DNA of 37,998 nt from a virus: positions 1 through 37,998 of the IMG/VR virus record IMGVR_UViG_3300010883_000128; one strand, 5' to 3'. Made by a program: the position numbers and the translations under genes. Below, piece after piece: positions 26,686 through 34,822 of the stretch. How positions within the stretch are numbered: position 1 is the stretch's first letter; every line of letters starts with the position of its first letter. Under the pieces are notes generated by a model. It searched no databases and was not told where the DNA came from. It was given only the letters and a program-made list of their open reading frames with translations.

Positions 26686-27982
26686 TTCCTAGGTTATTAT
26701 CTCCATCAGTTCCAGAGTTTGTTGTGTTAGAGTCTTGATTAACATTTTCGCCAATGTTTAAACCAGCAGTTGCTCCTTGGTCAAAGCCGTCCTGTACTGT
26801 ACTTCCTGGCATAACTCCAAATACGTTTTCAGGCATATTATCTGAAAGTGCACCTACATCAGTCGCCTTGTCAGCATCTGCAACCATGTTAGTGTATATG
26901 TTCTCAAAGTTTGGAACGTTTGCCCTGTATAGATCACTACCTAATTGACCAACCTGCTGCTTTTTCTTTTCCATAAATAATGCAGCGTCGTCAACAAACC
27001 TATCGCCCATTTCTCCAAGTTTATCCTTTATCTTATCTCCAATTAAACCTTTAAAATCATCAGGTGAATAGGTCTTTGATTCTTCTGCATTTGCCGGTGA
27101 CATTCTAGCAGTGTCATTTCCAGCCTCTACTAATGTTCCATTAAGAACTCTAGCTGAAACCTTACCAACCTTTTCATAACTAAACCCTATTTCAGATGCT
27201 GCAAAACCTTCTGGTGATTTTTGTAAATCAGCAAATTGAGCAGTACCTAAAGTCATATCCCATTCACAACTTCCTAATTCAAATAAGAAAAAGGGTCTAC
27301 TGTCAGTTCCACTAATATCAGCGTTTGCGTTTGAAACACCAAATGAAGGATTAAATGCGTCACCAACTTTACCATTTCCTTTTATAGCATCCTTTGCGCT
27401 ATCTTTATCAAAACCAAGAGACGCTGCAATTTTAGATAAGTTTTTTATTGGTCTAACTTCAGTTACATATATCCAAATCCTAAACTTTCGTAAATTACAA
27501 GGCAGTATATATGACCATCTTTCTTCATCAAAAACAGCAGTTCTATATAAATGCATTAAACCAGCAATTGTTAAATCAAGAGATTCTAATGTTCCAATTG
27601 TTATTTTAGACTCATCACCGCCTCTATATCCTTTAAGAGGGTCGTATTTTTGAAGAGCATCAATTCCAGCTAAAGACTGCCAATACCATGGCATTTCTTG
27701 ATTTATTTTCTTTAAAGTTAATATGAAATCGTCAAGAGCTTTTAATCTATGTCCATATCCGGTAGAATATTCTGCATGAGACTGAATTGGTGCTTCTTTT
27801 CCGTCAGCATCTGTGTTTTGTTTTATAAACGCTCTAGCAGCTCCAGATAAAAGTGGAGAAGAAGAAGTGTTCGTGAAATCGAACATAAGAGAAAATGAAA
27901 GATATGTTGGGTCAGAATATTGATTATTCTTACCTAGCTTATATCCTTTTCTAAAATCGTTAAATGTACTAAAGTCTGACAT
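26672..27982 (-). CDS. Tail tube/baseplate-type structural protein (436 aa)
   Basis: A 436-residue protein between hub and spike genes. Residues about 85-185 (MPWYWQSLAGIDALQKYDP, LYRTAVFDEERWSYILP, FRIWIYVTEVRPIKNL) and about 225-285 (FFLFELGSCEWDMTLGT, EIGFSYEKVGKVSARVLNG) suggest two parts of a beta fold of the tail-tube type, as in the proteins that join tube and hub (T4 gp48/gp54 class). The last 50 residues are low complexity, Asn/Thr/Asp/Gly-rich. The upstream GAATATATAA box ends three bases from the ATG. The fold assignment is my reading of the pattern and could be wrong; a structural role is likely from the neighbours. Confidence 0.6.
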   Translation of the reverse strand: MSDFSTFNDFRKGYKLGKNNQYSDPTYLSFSLMFDFTNTSSSPLLSGAARAFIKQNTDADGKEAPIQSHAEYSTGYGHRLKALDDFILTLKKINQEMPWYWQSLAGIDALQKYDPLKGYRGGDESKITIGTLESLDLTIAGLMHLYRTAVFDEERWSYILPCNLRKFRIWIYVTEVRPIKNLSKIAASLGFDKDSAKDAIKGNGKVGDAFNPSFGVSNANADISGTDSRPFFLFELGSCEWDMTLGTAQFADLQKSPEGFAASEIGFSYEKVGKVSARVLNGTLVEAGNDTARMSPANAEESKTYSPDDFKGLIGDKIKDKLGEMGDRFVDDAALFMEKKKQQVGQLGSDLYRANVPNFENIYTNMVADADKATDVGALSDNMPENVFGVMPGSTVQDGFDQGATAGLNIGENVNQDSNTTNSGTDGDNNLGNVNE

Positions 27983-27998
27983 GTATTATATATTCTTT

Positions 27999-30014
27999 TT
28001 ATCCTGGTATGAATGTTACTGTAACTGGTATACGAACCGTAGCTGCATCTCCAGCGCTGACGGTAATATTACCAACTGCACCATCATCCATCGCCTCTTC
28101 TACATATACTTCAATATCGAAATCTACCTCTCCGTCAGGTAAATCTGGAAAGTCAGATGATGAAAAATGAAAGCTACTATTTCCATAGTTTTTATCAAAC
28201 CCTGGTAATTGAACGTCGAAGTATACATCTGCTGTTTGTGCTGGCATATTTACAGTTAATGCGAAAATACCTAAACCAGTCGCTTTTATATTTATTAACC
28301 TAGCGTCAGAATCTCCATCTTCAACTACATCAAAACTCAAAGGAGTTGTTGGAGTAACTGTTATTACAGTTTCTGGTTCTTCTGGCTCCGGTTCTGGATC
28401 CGGTTCTGGATCCGGTTCTGGCTCTGGTTCTGGCTCCGGTTCTGGCTCTGGTTCAACTACTGGATCCGGTTCAACAGGCGGTGGAGGTTCTGGCGTTGAA
28501 GTATCTGTTGGTTTTGAGTCTAGTAATGCACCATCTAAATTATTACTCCTACTATCCCATTCTCTTTTCCATAGTATTAATTTTTGCTTTATAACACCAT
28601 CTTTCGAATCATACACGTATTGAATACCACCGACAATATAATAACCTGTTAAGAATGAATTTATTTTCTGGTCTCCTGAAGCAGATTCGCCGCCTTCAGT
28701 ATTACCAGTATTATCAAAACCTTCCTCTGATTTTTTATCTTCAACATCATCAGAACCTAATTTTTGATTAAGACCTTCCGTGAATATTATTACAGGTAGT
28801 TTTTGGTATCTATATATTGCTGGGTTAAATACAGGTAATTCAACTTCAAGGCTTAACTTCTTAAGTTCTGCCATGTTTTGCTTATTTTGAGTTTCAGCAA
28901 ACTTCCATTGCGGATGTGTATTACTTGTATTACTCGCCCTTCCCATATATTTATATTTAATCTCAGTAAGATACCTTTCTTCTCCTCTCCTTCCCTTTAG
29001 CGGCTCAGCAATATCAGTTAAGCTTTCGCTAGATATTGGTTCAATGTCAGTTCTAATTTCTCCAAGACCTCCATTATCATGCATTGGATTGTCTTCATAA
29101 AACTGCAAGACTTTTTTATATCCTTCTTTTTTAGCAATTGCTCCTGCTCCATGTTTAAGTGCAAATTTAGATATAAATGTATTTGAACCCTCTGCTGAAG
29201 AAAGCGTAGTTAATACAAGGGCTGAGTCCATCTGGTCATCCTCTTCTCCGGCCTTTTCGTCATATCTTTCAGCAAAATTAGCAAATGAAACATCTACTCC
29301 ATCTTCTGAGTTTATAGCTCTATTCACGTCAACATACGTCAAGTAGTAATATGGGTCAATTGAATATGTTTGAAATCCAGTTTCTCCAGTGTATGAGTGT
29401 CCTACTGTTTCTGTAATAACATCTGACATTGTTTTAAACGGTATAACTAAATTCATTAAATCTTCAGCATCCGGAGCATCTACATTAGAGGCGAAACCTA
29501 ATTGAAGATCTGTTGCCATAGCCTCTAAATGGTCTAATGAACTACCTTCACCATACGTTTTACAAACATCTGCAAAAAGTCCTGGAATCTTCATAGTTCC
29601 AATAAAAGTATACTTAGCACCGCTTTCTGATTGTTCCTTAGCCGGCTTAGGCACGCTCAATACCTTCTCAATATCAAAATCAATTCTAATATCTTTATAT
29701 GTAGTTGTCTGTCTTGATGCTATTCTAATACTCAACACATCTCCACTTCTTGGATAATTATCAACTATGAAATATCCAGAAGAATCTGTTATAGTGACTG
29801 TAATTTTAGGCAATACTCCATTCATATCAAGAACCATGCTCTTTATGTCAGATTCTCCAAAGACATAACCATTTATGTGTATTAATGGAGCTCTACCTCC
29901 AAGATCCTTAGAGATATTAGCCTTACCGTCCTCTTCACCATTTGATTTAAATTGTAAATCATCAAGTGCTATTGTCGGCTCAGTTATTGTTAAAATTTGC
30001 CTATCTAACGCCAT
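27999..30014 (-). CDS. Baseplate hub protein, gp27-like, with Glu-Pro rod and Ig-like tail
   Basis: A 671-residue hub candidate. Residues about 44-98 (LIHINGYVFGESDIKSMVLD, PKITVTITDSSGYF, GDVLSIRI) match the first domain of hub proteins of the gp27/gpD/VgrG class, which form the ring carrying the spike. The rest to about 500 is mixed beta, ending in a typical hub closing segment (FLTGYYIVGGIQYVYDSKDG, IKQKLILWKREW). Residues about 501-547 are a Pro/Glu/Asp-rich linker with a long run of Glu-Pro pairs. The last 124 residues are a beta-sandwich of Ig type (FALTVNMPAQTADVYFDVQ). The linker and the Ig domain are additions to the usual hub. It starts one base after the gp53-like stop. The hub call rests on fold pattern and position before the spike. 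Confidence 0.72.
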   Translation of the reverse strand: MALDRQILTITEPTIALDDLQFKSNGEEDGKANISKDLGGRAPLIHINGYVFGESDIKSMVLDMNGVLPKITVTITDSSGYFIVDNYPRSGDVLSIRIASRQTTTYKDIRIDFDIEKVLSVPKPAKEQSESGAKYTFIGTMKIPGLFADVCKTYGEGSSLDHLEAMATDLQLGFASNVDAPDAEDLMNLVIPFKTMSDVITETVGHSYTGETGFQTYSIDPYYYLTYVDVNRAINSEDGVDVSFANFAERYDEKAGEEDDQMDSALVLTTLSSAEGSNTFISKFALKHGAGAIAKKEGYKKVLQFYEDNPMHDNGGLGEIRTDIEPISSESLTDIAEPLKGRRGEERYLTEIKYKYMGRASNTSNTHPQWKFAETQNKQNMAELKKLSLEVELPVFNPAIYRYQKLPVIIFTEGLNQKLGSDDVEDKKSEEGFDNTGNTEGGESASGDQKINSFLTGYYIVGGIQYVYDSKDGVIKQKLILWKREWDSRSNNLDGALLDSKPTDTSTPEPPPPVEPDPVVEPEPEPEPEPEPEPDPEPDPEPEPEEPETVITVTPTTPLSFDVVEDGDSDARLINIKATGLGIFALTVNMPAQTADVYFDVQLPGFDKNYGNSSFHFSSSDFPDLPDGEVDFDIEVYVEEAMDDGAVGNITVSAGDAATVRIPVTVTFIPG
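28376..28456 (-). repeat. In-frame hexamer/dodecamer tandem repeat coding for Glu-Pro rod
   Basis: The plus strand shows a run of degenerate hexamers, GGTTCT alternating with GGCTCC, GGATCC or GGCTCT. On the coding strand these give alternating Glu-Pro and some Asp-Pro pairs in the hub protein. The repeat is a microsatellite-like tract inside a gene and could change length by slippage in steps of two residues. Confidence 0.8.
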
Positions 30015-30599
30015 CTATCCTTTACTTTGGTTATTGTCCGTTAATTTCTGTTCCGTAAATTTCTTATTTCTTAAAGTGTCTGCTTTATAGTTTGCGAAAG
30101 CAGTAGGATTAAGAGATATTTTACCACCAGCTATTGCAATATTACTATCTCCTGGTTTTAAGATATTAGGAGGAGCAGGAACGCTTGAGCCATTTGCCTT
30201 TTTCTCAGACTTAGCCTTAAGATATTCAACTCGTTTTACATCTGCCTTAGTAAGTCTTTTAGTCTCTAAGAATTGAGCTTTAACTTGATTAAGCTCAGGA
30301 ATATCAAATCCTACAATATCTTTCCAGTTTTTTAGACCTATAGATCTGTCTGGAATCATCATAACATCACCTTCAAGAAATGAAAATGGGTTTGATATAT
30401 TATTAAACTTCAATATAACGTCTCCCATTGCATCTGTACCATATTCACTAAGAGATATTAAATCTACCCTACAAACCTCGTCAGCCGTAATGTAATGTTC
30501 AGTATATTCTGAACCCTCAATCTGATCAAACATCAGAGAAGGTTTAGCAATATTTAATACTCCGTCTACTATCTTTTTATTTAAACTTTTAAAATCCAT
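30015..30599 (-). CDS. 53: Baseplate wedge protein, gp53-like (LysM fold)
   Basis: A 194-residue protein, the size of T4 gp53 (196 residues), which clamps neighbouring wedges of the inner baseplate. The signature lies at residues 46-83: VDLISLSEYGTDAMGDVILK, then FNNISNPF (65-72) and EGDVMMIPD (76-84). This is the LysM-like Y-G-(x)n-I-x-x-x-N-x-I-x-x-P-F-x-x-x-x-G-x-x-x-x-I-P pattern of gp53. The C-terminal 100 residues are basic and probably extended. It is linked to the previous gene by a TAATG overlap and to the hub gene by one-base spacing. A generic LysM protein is the alternative; size and neighbours favour gp53. Confidence 0.78.
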   Translation of the reverse strand: MDFKSLNKKIVDGVLNIAKPSLMFDQIEGSEYTEHYITADEVCRVDLISLSEYGTDAMGDVILKFNNISNPFSFLEGDVMMIPDRSIGLKNWKDIVGFDIPELNQVKAQFLETKRLTKADVKRVEYLKAKSEKKANGSSVPAPPNILKPGDSNIAIAGGKISLNPTAFANYKADTLRNKKFTEQKLTDNNQSKG

Positions 30600-32314
30600 T
30601 ATCCATTTGTAATTTTCATAAACTCTTTAACTGTTGCCTGGTTACCCATTGCTCTTCCATAAACATCAACATCTTTAACACTATCGACATCAACACCATC
30701 TTTAGGTTGCAGATAAAATCTACCCTTACCGCAATTAAACATTGATTCAATATCAGATTTATCTCTAGGTCTACCTGGTTTTAATGTTATAGTTACCACC
30801 ATTTTCTCAGGAAAATCTTGTATACCAAGAGGACCTTCAAATGATATATCAGTATTCTCACAGCATAGGTTTCCGATAACAGCCATAGGATTCAAAGGGT
30901 TTCCTATTGTTAAGTGCCACTGTCCTGTTGGATTTCCACTTAAAAAAGCAGCAACTGCCTGTCCTCCTTGTGGGGTGTTCATCATCTCCATTAGTTTACC
31001 ACCAATAACATTCTTTAAACCCTTACCAAGTATTTCTCCAAATGATTGTCCAGAGAACATTCCCTTTACATCACTAACGACACTTCCAAAAAATCCGCTA
31101 ATATCACCATTCTTAAGTTTATCTAAATCTCCGAGAGGCTGTGCTACACTACCAGATCCTGTCCACCTCGTTGATCCTCCCCAAAACGGAGCATTGTTAT
31201 ATGTTAGAGCTAATATATTTGATAATTGGTCCATCATCATAATCTTAGGGTTTGCTCCACCAAGAGACCTTAATTCATATTCAAACTTAAGACTAAATGA
31301 GTGCTCAAACTTTAAACCCTGCTTCCGCATGTTTATGTTTTTAATAACATTTAAGGGACCGAATACATGGTTAGGATATGTTTCTTTAAACGAGTCATAT
31401 CCTGCATTTGCCTTTTGCGAGGCTATATCAACTGAATTCTTACCTTGAATTGCACCAACTGCCGCACTTGCAATAGGACTTTCATTTATAAATGCTCCAA
31501 ATGTTCCAGACCTTGCTCCTGATTTTGATTGTAATTCTTGTACTTTAGACTCTACATCTTCCCAATTAAAACCAAGTTTAAATCCAAGTATTTCCTTTAT
31601 ATTATTTTCAGTTTGCTCTCCCATCCACGTAATAGCTCTTGCAATGTCAGGTGAAGAAGTTATTACAGGCTTCCCATCTTTTCCAAGTTCTTTAGGAGAT
31701 ATAATATCATCAGCACATGGAAATGGAAATCTTCTAAGAGTTAACATTTGATTATTTGGAATCTTACCAAAGTATTTCGCCAAAGCAAAATCGCCATAGT
31801 TATATCGATAACCTAAATTATCAGTTCCCATCTCGTCAGTTATTTGTATTATTTTAGTTGCAGTTGGGTTGACTAGTGTGCTTTGGTCTATTTTATTAAA
31901 TTGTTCTATATCTACTCCACCAGTATCCTTTGTTTGTCCAATAGTACCCTTGAAGTTCATTAAACTATATTTGTTAAATACAGAATACGGCCTGTTACCA
32001 TCAGTTATATTTTCTGTTGTAGGTTTTCCGTCCTTGCCCTTTTTAAAGTAGCCTATAGATTCAATTTCTTTTGTGTAATAGATTGCTGGATCACCTTCAT
32101 TAGCTATTGATGTTGGGTACGGTCCTGGGTCGAATGTTCTAGATACTACCTCTCCATCTGCTGGAGTGTCATTGTTCTCTGAAGCTGTTGTTGAGTTAGT
32201 AGAGTCGTTATCGTCATCAGCACCTAACATGCTATCAAACTTATTTTCAATACTTTCTGCGACACTAAGCGAAGTATCTACAATATTCTCCAAAAATTCA
32301 CTAAATATTCCCAT
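30599..32314 (-). CDS. Baseplate/tail-tube junction-type structural protein (571 aa)
   Basis: A 571-residue protein at the head of the hub operon. The first 55 residues are helical then low complexity (DDDNDSTNSTTASENND). The C-terminal part (WHLTIGNPLNPMAVIGNLCC, then FEGPLGIQDFPEKMVVTITL and GRPRDKSDIESMFNCGKGRFYL) is the pattern found at the end of proteins that close the tail tube on the baseplate (T4 gp48/gp54 class, tube fold): a beta meander, the LG-x-x-DFP turn and the PRD-x-x-x-IE-x-MFN-x-G segment. A Gly/Ser/Phe-rich, partly hydrophobic middle (about 390-460) is noticeable. It has a GATATATAG box 22 bases before its ATG, so it may begin a transcription unit. Assignment to the tail junction is moderately supported; the exact T4 equivalent is not. 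Confidence 0.65.
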   Translation of the reverse strand: MGIFSEFLENIVDTSLSVAESIENKFDSMLGADDDNDSTNSTTASENNDTPADGEVVSRTFDPGPYPTSIANEGDPAIYYTKEIESIGYFKKGKDGKPTTENITDGNRPYSVFNKYSLMNFKGTIGQTKDTGGVDIEQFNKIDQSTLVNPTATKIIQITDEMGTDNLGYRYNYGDFALAKYFGKIPNNQMLTLRRFPFPCADDIISPKELGKDGKPVITSSPDIARAITWMGEQTENNIKEILGFKLGFNWEDVESKVQELQSKSGARSGTFGAFINESPIASAAVGAIQGKNSVDIASQKANAGYDSFKETYPNHVFGPLNVIKNINMRKQGLKFEHSFSLKFEYELRSLGGANPKIMMMDQLSNILALTYNNAPFWGGSTRWTGSGSVAQPLGDLDKLKNGDISGFFGSVVSDVKGMFSGQSFGEILGKGLKNVIGGKLMEMMNTPQGGQAVAAFLSGNPTGQWHLTIGNPLNPMAVIGNLCCENTDISFEGPLGIQDFPEKMVVTITLKPGRPRDKSDIESMFNCGKGRFYLQPKDGVDVDSVKDVDVYGRAMGNQATVKEFMKITNG

Positions 32315-32335
32315 ATAAAACTAATTATCTTTAGT

Positions 32336-32344
32336 CTATATATC
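32336..32344 (-). promoter_or_regulatory. Candidate promoter box GATATATAG before the hub operon
   Basis: The minus strand reads TTAGATATATAGACTAAAG, the box ending 22 bases before the ATG of the 571-residue gene and lying in a 39-base gap. It stands where small auxiliary genes give way to the structural block, a sensible place for a late promoter. Activity not shown. Confidence 0.4.
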
Positions 32345-32353
32345 TAATAATAT

Positions 32354-32941
32354 TTAATCAATCTTGTCAAGTTCTCTGGAAGTTGCTCGAAATAATATAT
32401 CGTCGAGGTATTTATCGCCATCATATCCTCTATCTCCTAAAAACTTTAGAAGATGGGCTTTAAAAACACCTTTACTTTTGTAGTAGTATACTCCATCAGA
32501 ATATGATGACCTACCACATAGCTCGAACATCTCATATATTTTATTCTCAATAAAGAAATTATGAATCTTATTAAACAAGTCCATCATTTCTATTTTTGTT
32601 TTACATATCATTGGACCGTCGACTACCACCTTATATGATTCACCGCTTCGAACCATAAGTTCGTTAAAGTCTGATTTTGTTTTATAGTTTTTTCGTAGTA
32701 GTTTCCACTTAGTCACTCCACCGCCGAAACCCTTTTTGAATTTTGCTCCAAATAAAAATCTTTTAAGAAAGTCAAGGTCGTCGAAGAACTGATCTATTCT
32801 AACATGATACTCAGTTATTGTGTCACCGTGCTTCACATCATGAATTACACACCTTGTAGGAAATAATATATCGTGATTACTTGTACTTGAAATTAGAGCA
32901 TATACAATCTCACCCTTAGCGTACACTCTATTCCTTATCAA
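32354..32941 (-). CDS. Unrecognised protein, 195 aa, TTG start
   Basis: A 195-residue basic protein with no recognised family. The start is TTG at 32941-32939, overlapping the TGA of the gene before it (TTGA), with a possible GTG five codons later. No in-frame ATG occurs near the start. Visible features: VKHGDTITEYHVRIDQFFDDLDFL, a basic glycine stretch KFKKGFGGGVTKWKLLRKNYK and a helical C-terminus ending SRELDKID. The overlap with the upstream gene implies coupled translation. Not obviously structural; may be an early or auxiliary gene. Confidence 0.65.
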   Translation of the reverse strand: MIRNRVYAKGEIVYALISSTSNHDILFPTRCVIHDVKHGDTITEYHVRIDQFFDDLDFLKRFLFGAKFKKGFGGGVTKWKLLRKNYKTKSDFNELMVRSGESYKVVVDGPMICKTKIEMMDLFNKIHNFFIENKIYEMFELCGRSSYSDGVYYYKSKGVFKAHLLKFLGDRGYDGDKYLDDILFRATSRELDKID

Positions 32942-33333
32942 AATTGTAGTTTTTCGTGACTGTCAAACATATCAACTATATCTTCAGGTACGTCTTCTAC
33001 GTTTATAGTAACTAGGTTAATTTCTTCTAGGCCACAGAACATATCAAATGCAAGTTCTTTAAGGTTATCAATAGTCTCTTTGTCAAGGTTCTTTAGAAGA
33101 TATATTACCCTCTCACTAACTTGTTTTTTACGAATGTTATTGAATGCATTTCTAATAGCCATACCAACTATAAATGGATGAGGTTCGACATCATGAAAAT
33201 CTGACTTAATAAGCTTTGATGTTATTGAAACATAGTCTACTGACGAGGTTGTCTCGTCCTTCTCGATTCTAACATATTTGTTAAATTTACGAGTTGAGTC
33301 ACATATTACACAGTCTATTGAAGTCACTTCCAC
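32938..33333 (-). CDS. Unrecognised protein, 131 aa, GTG start
   Basis: A 131-residue protein read from a GTG at 33333-33331, one base after the TAA of the preceding gene. It begins EVTSIDCVICDSTRKFNKYV, where CVIC near the start is a short Cys pair without a partner pair, so a zinc site is doubtful. The C-terminal half is helical and acidic (DKETIDNLKELAFDMFCGLEEINL). It couples by overlap to the 195-residue gene that follows. No family recognised. Confidence 0.65.
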   Translation of the reverse strand: MEVTSIDCVICDSTRKFNKYVRIEKDETTSSVDYVSITSKLIKSDFHDVEPHPFIVGMAIRNAFNNIRKKQVSERVIYLLKNLDKETIDNLKELAFDMFCGLEEINLVTINVEDVPEDIVDMFDSHEKLQF

Positions 33334-33334
33334 T

Positions 33335-33649
33335 TTATTTTAATTTTTCTTTAAGACTTTTAATTTCAAGTTCAAGTTCTTTTATTCTTGAAACAGCCTC
33401 AGATTTTGAAGGTTCATAGTGAATGCCCCAAGATTCGGCTATCTTTATTTGATTAGACTGTCTTGAGTTACCAAAGTCCATTCCTATGTCTAGGCATATA
33501 TCTCTCATAAACCTTCGTTTGTTTTCGGTTCCATTACTCCAATCATAAACCATTACAGTTTCGTATGAGTCACCTCCGGCATTTATGTTGTCATCTTTAA
33601 TTTCTTTAATGACTCCATTATCTGCTATTTTAAGAATTATCTTTTGCAT
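33335..33649 (-). CDS. Unrecognised small protein with C-terminal coiled coil (104 aa)
   Basis: A 104-residue protein. The N-terminal half is beta-rich (MQKIILKIADNGVIKEIKDD) and the end, AVSRIKELELEIKSLKEKLK, is a short ideal coiled coil, pointing to oligomerisation. It overlaps the end of the preceding gene by 20 bases. The middle segment (RRFMRDICLDIGMDFGNSRQ) has no family match that I know. Function unknown. Confidence 0.65.
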   Translation of the reverse strand: MQKIILKIADNGVIKEIKDDNINAGGDSYETVMVYDWSNGTENKRRFMRDICLDIGMDFGNSRQSNQIKIAESWGIHYEPSKSEAVSRIKELELEIKSLKEKLK

Positions 33650-34040
33650 TAAGCCTCTTAGTCTTTAGTTCACTCGCTTTATTCATTAATCTTTTTGCTT
33701 CCTTCTTGTCAGCTCTATACGTTTCTTTATGTTTAACAGATGTTATAACCCATGCCTCTTCTAATAGCTTAATCTCTGCCTTATTATATCCGATATCCTT
33801 CCACGTTTCTTTAACTGAATCTAACTTCATTTGAATTTGTTCGCTTATAGAATCATTAGCTCTACTCGTATTCAGTGCGTGTGCATCTTCTCCCTCTTGT
33901 CTAAGTCTTCTATATAACTCTCTTCCCTCTTCAGTGTTTCTATTCTTTTTATCCTGAAGCCCATACATATTATACATTTTTCTTTTCTGCGGCCTACTCA
34001 TGGACGGCATTGCTTGATGTTCCTCTTTTTCTTTACTCAT
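33630..34040 (-). CDS. Unrecognised Lys/Glu-rich helical protein (136 aa)
   Basis: A 136-residue, highly charged, almost entirely helical protein (RELYRRLRQEGEDAHAL, AEIKLLEEAWVITSVKHKE) ending in a basic stretch (KKEAKRLMNKASELKTKRLN). Such composition occurs in nucleic-acid-binding and scaffold proteins, but no motif allows a choice. It overlaps the genes before it (8 bases) and after it (20 bases), so all are probably translated together. Confidence 0.6.
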   Translation of the reverse strand: MSKEKEEHQAMPSMSRPQKRKMYNMYGLQDKKNRNTEEGRELYRRLRQEGEDAHALNTSRANDSISEQIQMKLDSVKETWKDIGYNKAEIKLLEEAWVITSVKHKETYRADKKEAKRLMNKASELKTKRLNAKDNS

Positions 34041-34581
34041 AGTATTTGTTTATAAAGTTAGTTATTTCAGTTTGTAAAAATTCTTGTAGTTTATTTATTT
34101 CAATTTCTTTAATTGCGTTATTTACAACAGCCTGTACCAGTTCTGATTTCTCTTCTTCAGAATTTTCAATAAGCATTTCAATAACTTTCTTCTTTGGAAT
34201 GTTGATATTTAATTTAACATCAACGCCCTCAACGTTTTTCTTAGATATTGTCTTAACTAAAACCTGAAGCGGTGAATATGTTGGTTCAACAGGAACAACC
34301 TCTTGAACTTTCTTTTTCTTTGTTTTAATTATCACATTAGCAGAGTCTTGTTCAACTGAAGCCACATGAGATAGGGACAGGTCTAACGGTTTAGCGCCTG
34401 GTAATGGAGCTTCTCCATCAATAAATTCACTTAAAAATTCAGGAATAATGTTTGTAAAAATCTTACTACCGTCTGTAAAATATGTAAATTCAGTATCAGT
34501 ATCTTTTACTTCTACGATAACTCCAAATTTATCACCCTTATTCCATTGGTAGCGTTTGACATCTTCTTTTGTTTCTGACAT
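34033..34581 (-). CDS. Unrecognised protein, 182 aa
   Basis: I chose the ATG at 34581 (MSETKEDVKRYQWNKGDKFG), not the longer frame opening at 34680. The extra 33 residues lie inside the upstream gene's coding region and in a gap holding a promoter-like box, while the chosen ATG has the A-rich leader AACATAAATAAA. The protein has a compact beta-rich N-terminus (FGVIVEVKDTDTEFTYFTDG), a Lys-rich linker (IIKTKKKKVQEV), then a beta strand pair (VDVKLNINIPKKKVIEMLI) and an acidic helical C-terminus (EIEINKLQEFLQTEITNFIN). No family recognised. Confidence 0.65.
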   Translation of the reverse strand: MSETKEDVKRYQWNKGDKFGVIVEVKDTDTEFTYFTDGSKIFTNIIPEFLSEFIDGEAPLPGAKPLDLSLSHVASVEQDSANVIIKTKKKKVQEVVPVEPTYSPLQVLVKTISKKNVEGVDVKLNINIPKKKVIEMLIENSEEEKSELVQAVVNNAIKEIEINKLQEFLQTEITNFINKYYE

Positions 34582-34598
34582 TTTATTTATGTTTAGTA

Positions 34599-34610
34599 GA
34601 TTATATATTC
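34599..34610 (-). promoter_or_regulatory. Candidate promoter box GAATATATAATC
   Basis: The minus strand reads GAATATATAATC, ending 17 bases before the ATG at 34581, in the 43-base gap after the 65-residue gene. It is a variant of the GATATATA box recurring in gaps here. Confidence 0.35.
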
Positions 34611-34624
34611 TATTAAGTAGAGAC

Positions 34625-34822
34625 CTACCCAATATCATAAAACTGATTTTCGGAATTTCTCCACTTATCCACAAATGCATCTATAAAGTCCATTGATTCA
34701 GGAGAACCAATATAAGCGTCTACTGTCTTTACATATCCACGATAGAAGCTATCACTTCCATTTTCAGATAAGATAGTTACTAATTCTTTTTCGGTTGGTA
34801 GGTATTTTTTATTAAAACTCAT
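34625..34822 (-). CDS. Unrecognised small acidic protein (65 aa)
   Basis: A 65-residue protein (MSFNKKYLPTEKELVTILSE) overlapping the last 11 bases of the dCMP deaminase gene, which argues for coupled translation and supports it as real. It has a helical look and an acidic C-terminal half (ESMDFIDAFVDKWRNSENQF). No family or motif recognised, and no membrane segment. Confidence 0.6.
   Translation of the reverse strand: MSFNKKYLPTEKELVTILSENGSDSFYRGYVKTVDAYIGSPESMDFIDAFVDKWRNSENQFYDIG

Noticed and set aside
28376-28456. Repeat tract as a possible CRISPR or regulatory array
   Set aside because: No spacers, six-base period and in frame; it is a coding low-complexity tract.
31480-31520. FGAFINES inside the 571-residue protein as another capsid-targeting site
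   Set aside because: It is deep inside a tail-type protein, lacks the Lys/Tyr lead and is more likely chance.
34582-34680. N-terminal extension of the 182-residue protein
   Set aside because: The extra 33 residues overlap the upstream gene and a non-coding gap with a promoter-like box; the ATG at 34581 has a better leader.
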